Shown here: in pieces, positions 7,676 through 9,999 of the stretch | How positions within the stretch are numbered: position 1 is the first letter of the stretch | Layout: each line of letters opens with the position of its first letter | Assembly (NCBI GenBank): GCA_021790075.1 | Contig: JAJYIN010000067.1 | Span: 1-9,999 of the forward strand | DNA from: Actinomycetes bacterium | GTDB taxonomy: Bacteria; Actinomycetota; Thermoleophilia; BMS3ABIN01 | Direction: 5' to 3' | DNA: 9,999 nt | Made by a program: the position numbers and the translations under genes | The notes under the pieces: model-generated | What the model was told of the DNA's origin: nothing | The model's input: only the letters and a program-made list of their open reading frames with translations | The model's database searches: none

Positions 7676-9019
7676 TCAGACCGCCGGCGATCCCACCAGC
7701 TGGCCGGATATGTCGCTGCTGGTCGCGGCCGAGGGGCTCACCACCACCGCCACGGCGTCCCCTTTCGCTCCCACCATCCAGACCCCGTCAGCGGTGCTCA
7801 GGACGGGCGCCGACGCCCCCGCCTCCGGGCCGAACTTGCCCTGATAACGGTTCTCCAGCCCTGCCTTCATCGCCCGGGCAAATTCGGCGGCGTCCGGAGC
7901 CGTGTCAAAATCAACCACCATGACAACCATGCTGCGGCCGGAGCCGTCCTCGTAGTAGCGCAGCTTCCCCCCACCCCAGCCGGCGGCAGCCTGTTTGGCC
8001 TGGGCCGTGGACAGATCCGGCAACAGAAGTTCCTGCAGGTCAAACTCCCCCATGACCGTCTCGTATTTCTGCTGCCAGCCTCCGGCGGCGTCGAGAGCCG
8101 GGATGTTGACCGGCACCGGCTCTTCCCCGGCAAGGTATTTCTCCGGATGCAGGATCTGCTCCGTGGAATCGGGTGGCCGCCGGTAGGCCTGGTTGACCAG
8201 GTCCCACCCTCCCTTGCGCTTTAACGCCGTCACGAAATCCATTCCCTTCACGTAGGGGAAGGAGAGGACGTCGTCGAGATAGGGCGGCGCCTCCGTTATC
8301 GCTCCTGCCCCGCCCATGGACTCAAGTCCCAGTCCGAGCTGGTCCCAGCCGGAAAGCTGCCGCTGGGTGTACTCCTGCATCGTCAGGGTGGCGTCACCCT
8401 CGATGAGAGCCAAGCGGGCCAGATCCTCATCATCATTGCCGGTATCCTCAGGAGAGATTTTCTTCAGGTCAAAATTCTGGTCCTGGAGTGCATGCGTGAC
8501 CTCGTGCGATAGCGTCACCTCGTTCATGGCAGTGAGCTCCCGCTGGTTGCTGACGATCACCAGCTCCTTGGTATCGTCATCATAGTAGCCGGCCACTTCC
8601 TCGCCCAGCAGCTGCGACAGGGCGTCGCGAAGTTTGACGTCCGGGTCGATGAGTCCCATCATCTTCATGGTCCGCTCTTCCACATCGAGTTCCCTGGGGG
8701 GATACTCCCGGTCGATTTCCTTTTGCATGTCCTGCCGGATGTCAGCAGGGTCCCGGTACTGGACATCGATCCCTTTCCGGATGGGAAGCCCGCGGATGCT
8801 GGAAACCGTTTGAGTGATGGACTCCACCGTCACGTTCCGGCTGGGGACCGTGGCGGAAGCAGCTGCCGTGGTGGCGGCATCGGGGCTGGTCCCGGCTGAT
8901 TCCTCCCGGGAACCGCAGCCGGCAGTCGCGGACACAGCCAGGAGAAGCACGGACAGGATGAGGGCAGGCAACATCGCCACGGCTGTCTTTTTCCAGGCTG
9001 GCTGAGCTGGCAGTGGCAG
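7676..9019 (-). CDS. Putative HExxH metallopeptidase lipoprotein, CTG start
   Basis: A 447-residue exported protein if translated from the CTG at 9019. The N-terminus has KK (10-11), a hydrophobic core (about 16-31) and a lipobox-like TAG-C with C35, so a membrane-anchored lipoprotein is likely, followed by an Ala/Ser/Thr-rich linker. HEVTH (172-176) is a zinc-metallopeptidase motif, and the Glu of IEGDAT (E207) lies 31 residues past the second His, as a third ligand would in a gluzincin. Further on, PPDSTEQILHPEKY (282-295) looks like a family signature, seen from memory in archaeal and bacterial surface proteins with a similar HExxH. The C-terminal third has a small alpha/beta domain (about 330-425). 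The substrate is unknown, and I cannot name the family firmly. The frame opens further upstream to a TTG at 9082, but that lies inside the promoter. Its stop is 3 bases from the stop of the convergent sensor gene. Confidence 0.85.
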   Translation of the reverse strand: MPLPAQPAWKKTAVAMLPALILSVLLLAVSATAGCGSREESAGTSPDAATTAAASATVPSRNVTVESITQTVSSIRGLPIRKGIDVQYRDPADIRQDMQKEIDREYPPRELDVEERTMKMMGLIDPDVKLRDALSQLLGEEVAGYYDDDTKELVIVSNQRELTAMNEVTLSHEVTHALQDQNFDLKKISPEDTGNDDEDLARLALIEGDATLTMQEYTQRQLSGWDQLGLGLESMGGAGAITEAPPYLDDVLSFPYVKGMDFVTALKRKGGWDLVNQAYRRPPDSTEQILHPEKYLAGEEPVPVNIPALDAAGGWQQKYETVMGEFDLQELLLPDLSTAQAKQAAAGWGGGKLRYYEDGSGRSMVVMVVDFDTAPDAAEFARAMKAGLENRYQGKFGPEAGASAPVLSTADGVWMVGAKGDAVAVVVSPSAATSSDISGQLVGSPAV

Positions 9020-9025
9020 GGGAAG

Positions 9026-9032
9026 CCTCCTT
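9026..9032 (-). promoter_or_regulatory. Strong ribosome binding site before a CTG codon
   Basis: AAGGAGG on the minus strand is a perfect anti-16S match. The only start-like codons at proper distance in the lipoprotein frame are CTG at 9019 (6 bases away) and CTG at 9013 (12 bases away). The next GTG and ATG in frame, at 8980 and 8974, are about 45 and 51 bases away and would trim the basic n-region of the signal peptide. Confidence 0.7.
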
Positions 9033-9052
9033 GACTCGGGCGGGCGGGTCCT

Positions 9053-9065
9053 GGGATTATATCCC
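9053..9065. repeat. Small palindrome over the lipoprotein -10 box
   Basis: GGGAT (9053-9057) and ATCCC (9061-9065) form a perfect inverted repeat around TAT and cover the TATAAT. It could be an operator half-site pair, but a 5-bp repeat also arises by chance. Confidence 0.3.
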
Positions 9066-9082
9066 GGCTCCGGCCCTGGCAA
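9056..9082 (-). promoter_or_regulatory. Probable promoter of the lipoprotein gene
   Basis: On the minus strand a perfect TATAAT lies at 9061-9056. The best -35 boxes are TTGCCA (9082-9077, 15-base spacer, 4/6 match) or TTTTGC (9084-9079, 17-base spacer), both imperfect. Transcription would begin near 9049, about 30 bases before the CTG start and about 17 before the ribosome site. This rules out translation from the TTG at 9082. Confidence 0.55.
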
Positions 9083-9099
9083 AAGGGCGCGGCAGCCGG

Positions 9100-9105
9100 T
9101 AATAT
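9100..9105 (+). promoter_or_regulatory. Possible -10 box of the OYE-family gene
   Basis: TAATAT on the plus strand lies 40 bases before the ATG at 9146. The matching -35 at a 17-base spacer is TGGCAA (9077-9082), only 3/6, and it is the same six base pairs as the TTGCCA proposed for the divergent lipoprotein promoter. Confidence 0.3.
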
Positions 9106-9145
9106 TTCCACACCCGTTCCTGTACCGCGAATCCAGGGAGGCGTT

Positions 9146-9999
9146 ATGCCCTCATTAGCCGACCCTCTTGCCGCCGGCGGCCTCAGGCTGAAGAACCGGA
9201 TCGTGATGCCGCCGATGGCCAACGACCTCTCCACCGCCGGGGGTGAAGTCACCGACAGGCTGCTGGACCACTACCGCCGGCGGGCGGAGGCCGGCATCGG
9301 CCTCGTCATCGTCGAGCACAGCTACGTCACTGCTAAAGGCAAGATGAGCCGGAACCAGCTTGGCATCCATGAGGACGCCCTGGTGCCCGGGCTGGGGCGC
9401 CTGGCGGGCGTTATCCGGGCCGGCGGCGCCGCCAGCGCCATCCAGCTGACCCACGCGGGCGCGAACACCACCGCCGAGATCTGCGGCTGCCAGCCAGTGG
9501 GGCCGGCGGACGTGGCCGTGCCCAGCCGCAACGTCGAGCCCCGGCCTTTGGAAACGGAGGAGATCGCCGACATTGTCAGCGCCTACCGCGTGGCCGCCCG
9601 CCGGGCCGTGGATGCCGGTTTCGATTCCATCGAGATCCATGGGGCCCACGGCTTCCTGCTCAATCAGTTCGTCTCCCCGTACACCAACCAGCGCACGGAC
9701 GAATACGGCGGCAGCCTCGAGAACCGGCTGCGCTTCCCCCTGGAGGTGATCGCGGCCGTACGCGAGGAGGCCGGTACGGACTTCCCGCTCCTTTACCGCT
9801 TCGGCGCCAGCGACTTCCTGCAGGGCGGCCTGGGGCTCGACGAGGCGCAGCAGATCGCCCCGCTCCTGGTGGCGGCCGGCATCGCCATCCTGGACATCTC
9901 CGGCGGGCTGTGCGGTTCGAGGCCCAAGGACCTGGCCGGCATCGAAGGGTTCTTTGTCCCCCTTGCCGAGAGCATCAAGTCGGTGGTGGACGTGCCCGT
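9146..9999 (+). CDS. NADH:flavin oxidoreductase, Old Yellow Enzyme family (3' end beyond window)
   Basis: The first 284 residues of an FMN-dependent TIM-barrel ene-reductase; the gene is cut by the window edge. The ATG at 9146 follows AGGGAGG (9135-9141) by four bases. Family marks are LKNRIVMPPM (14-23), GLVIVE (52-57), QLTHAG (100-105), HGAHGFLLNQFVSP (165-178, with the HxxH pair H165 and H168 expected to bind the substrate carbonyl), NQRTDEYGGSLENR (181-194) and a later barrel strand ending DISGG (250-254). Such enzymes reduce activated C=C bonds with NAD(P)H. Single-domain members have about 340-370 residues; larger members (2-enoate or 2,4-dienoyl-CoA reductase) add Fe-S and NAD domains. 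Which type this is cannot be told because the C-terminus is missing. It diverges from the lipoprotein gene. Confidence 0.93.
   Translation, partial: MPSLADPLAAGGLRLKNRIVMPPMANDLSTAGGEVTDRLLDHYRRRAEAGIGLVIVEHSYVTAKGKMSRNQLGIHEDALVPGLGRLAGVIRAGGAASAIQLTHAGANTTAEICGCQPVGPADVAVPSRNVEPRPLETEEIADIVSAYRVAARRAVDAGFDSIEIHGAHGFLLNQFVSPYTNQRTDEYGGSLENRLRFPLEVIAAVREEAGTDFPLLYRFGASDFLQGGLGLDEAQQIAPLLVAAGIAILDISGGLCGSRPKDLAGIEGFFVPLAESIKSVVDVP

Overview
This is a GC-rich bacterial window with six protein-coding genes, one of them cut by the right edge. No RNA gene, mobile element, CRISPR array or long repeat is visible. The gene set (formate-tetrahydrofolate ligase, the nickel-cofactor protein LarC, a cysteine-rich HD-GYP sensor and an Old Yellow Enzyme-type reductase) suggests an anaerobic or facultative bacterium with one-carbon (possibly Wood-Ljungdahl) metabolism. 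GC-rich codon use, a lipoprotein signal and GTG/TTG/CTG-type starts would fit a deep-branching Actinobacteriota or a similar lineage. The sequence does not fix the taxon.

Layout. Bases 1-50 hold a strong hairpin terminator. The minus strand from 3182 to 64 carries larC and then fhs. fhs has its own well-formed sigma70-type promoter in the 190-base gap, and its best start is a TTG, not the first in-frame GTG. From about 3.2 kb transcription diverges. The plus strand carries a polytopic membrane protein of unknown function, then after 57 bases a 1073-residue membrane sensor. That sensor has TM, CHASE3-like, TM, HAMP, PAS with a 'two-CW'-type cysteine insert, GAF, PAS with a second cysteine cluster, GAF, and an intact HD-GYP c-di-GMP phosphodiesterase domain. 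Its stop lies 3 bases from the stop of a convergent minus-strand gene for a putative lipoprotein with a zinc-metallopeptidase HExxH motif. The lipoprotein gene has a TATAAT -10 box and a perfect AAGGAGG ribosome site, but no ATG, GTG or TTG at the right distance; a CTG fits. Diverging from it, an FMN-dependent Old Yellow Enzyme family oxidoreductase starts at 9146 and runs off the window.

How the genes work together. fhs makes 10-formyl-THF from formate. larC serves the nickel-pincer cofactor, but no lar partner gene is visible here. The membrane protein and the sensor may form an operon, in which envelope and redox- or metal-type signals would set c-di-GMP breakdown. The lipoprotein and the OYE gene share a short divergent control region with a small palindrome over the lipoprotein -10 box. 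I see no defence system, prophage or clearly new multi-gene system. The most interesting items are the doubly cysteine-clustered sensor, the apparent CTG start and the tail-to-tail junction with no room for a terminator.
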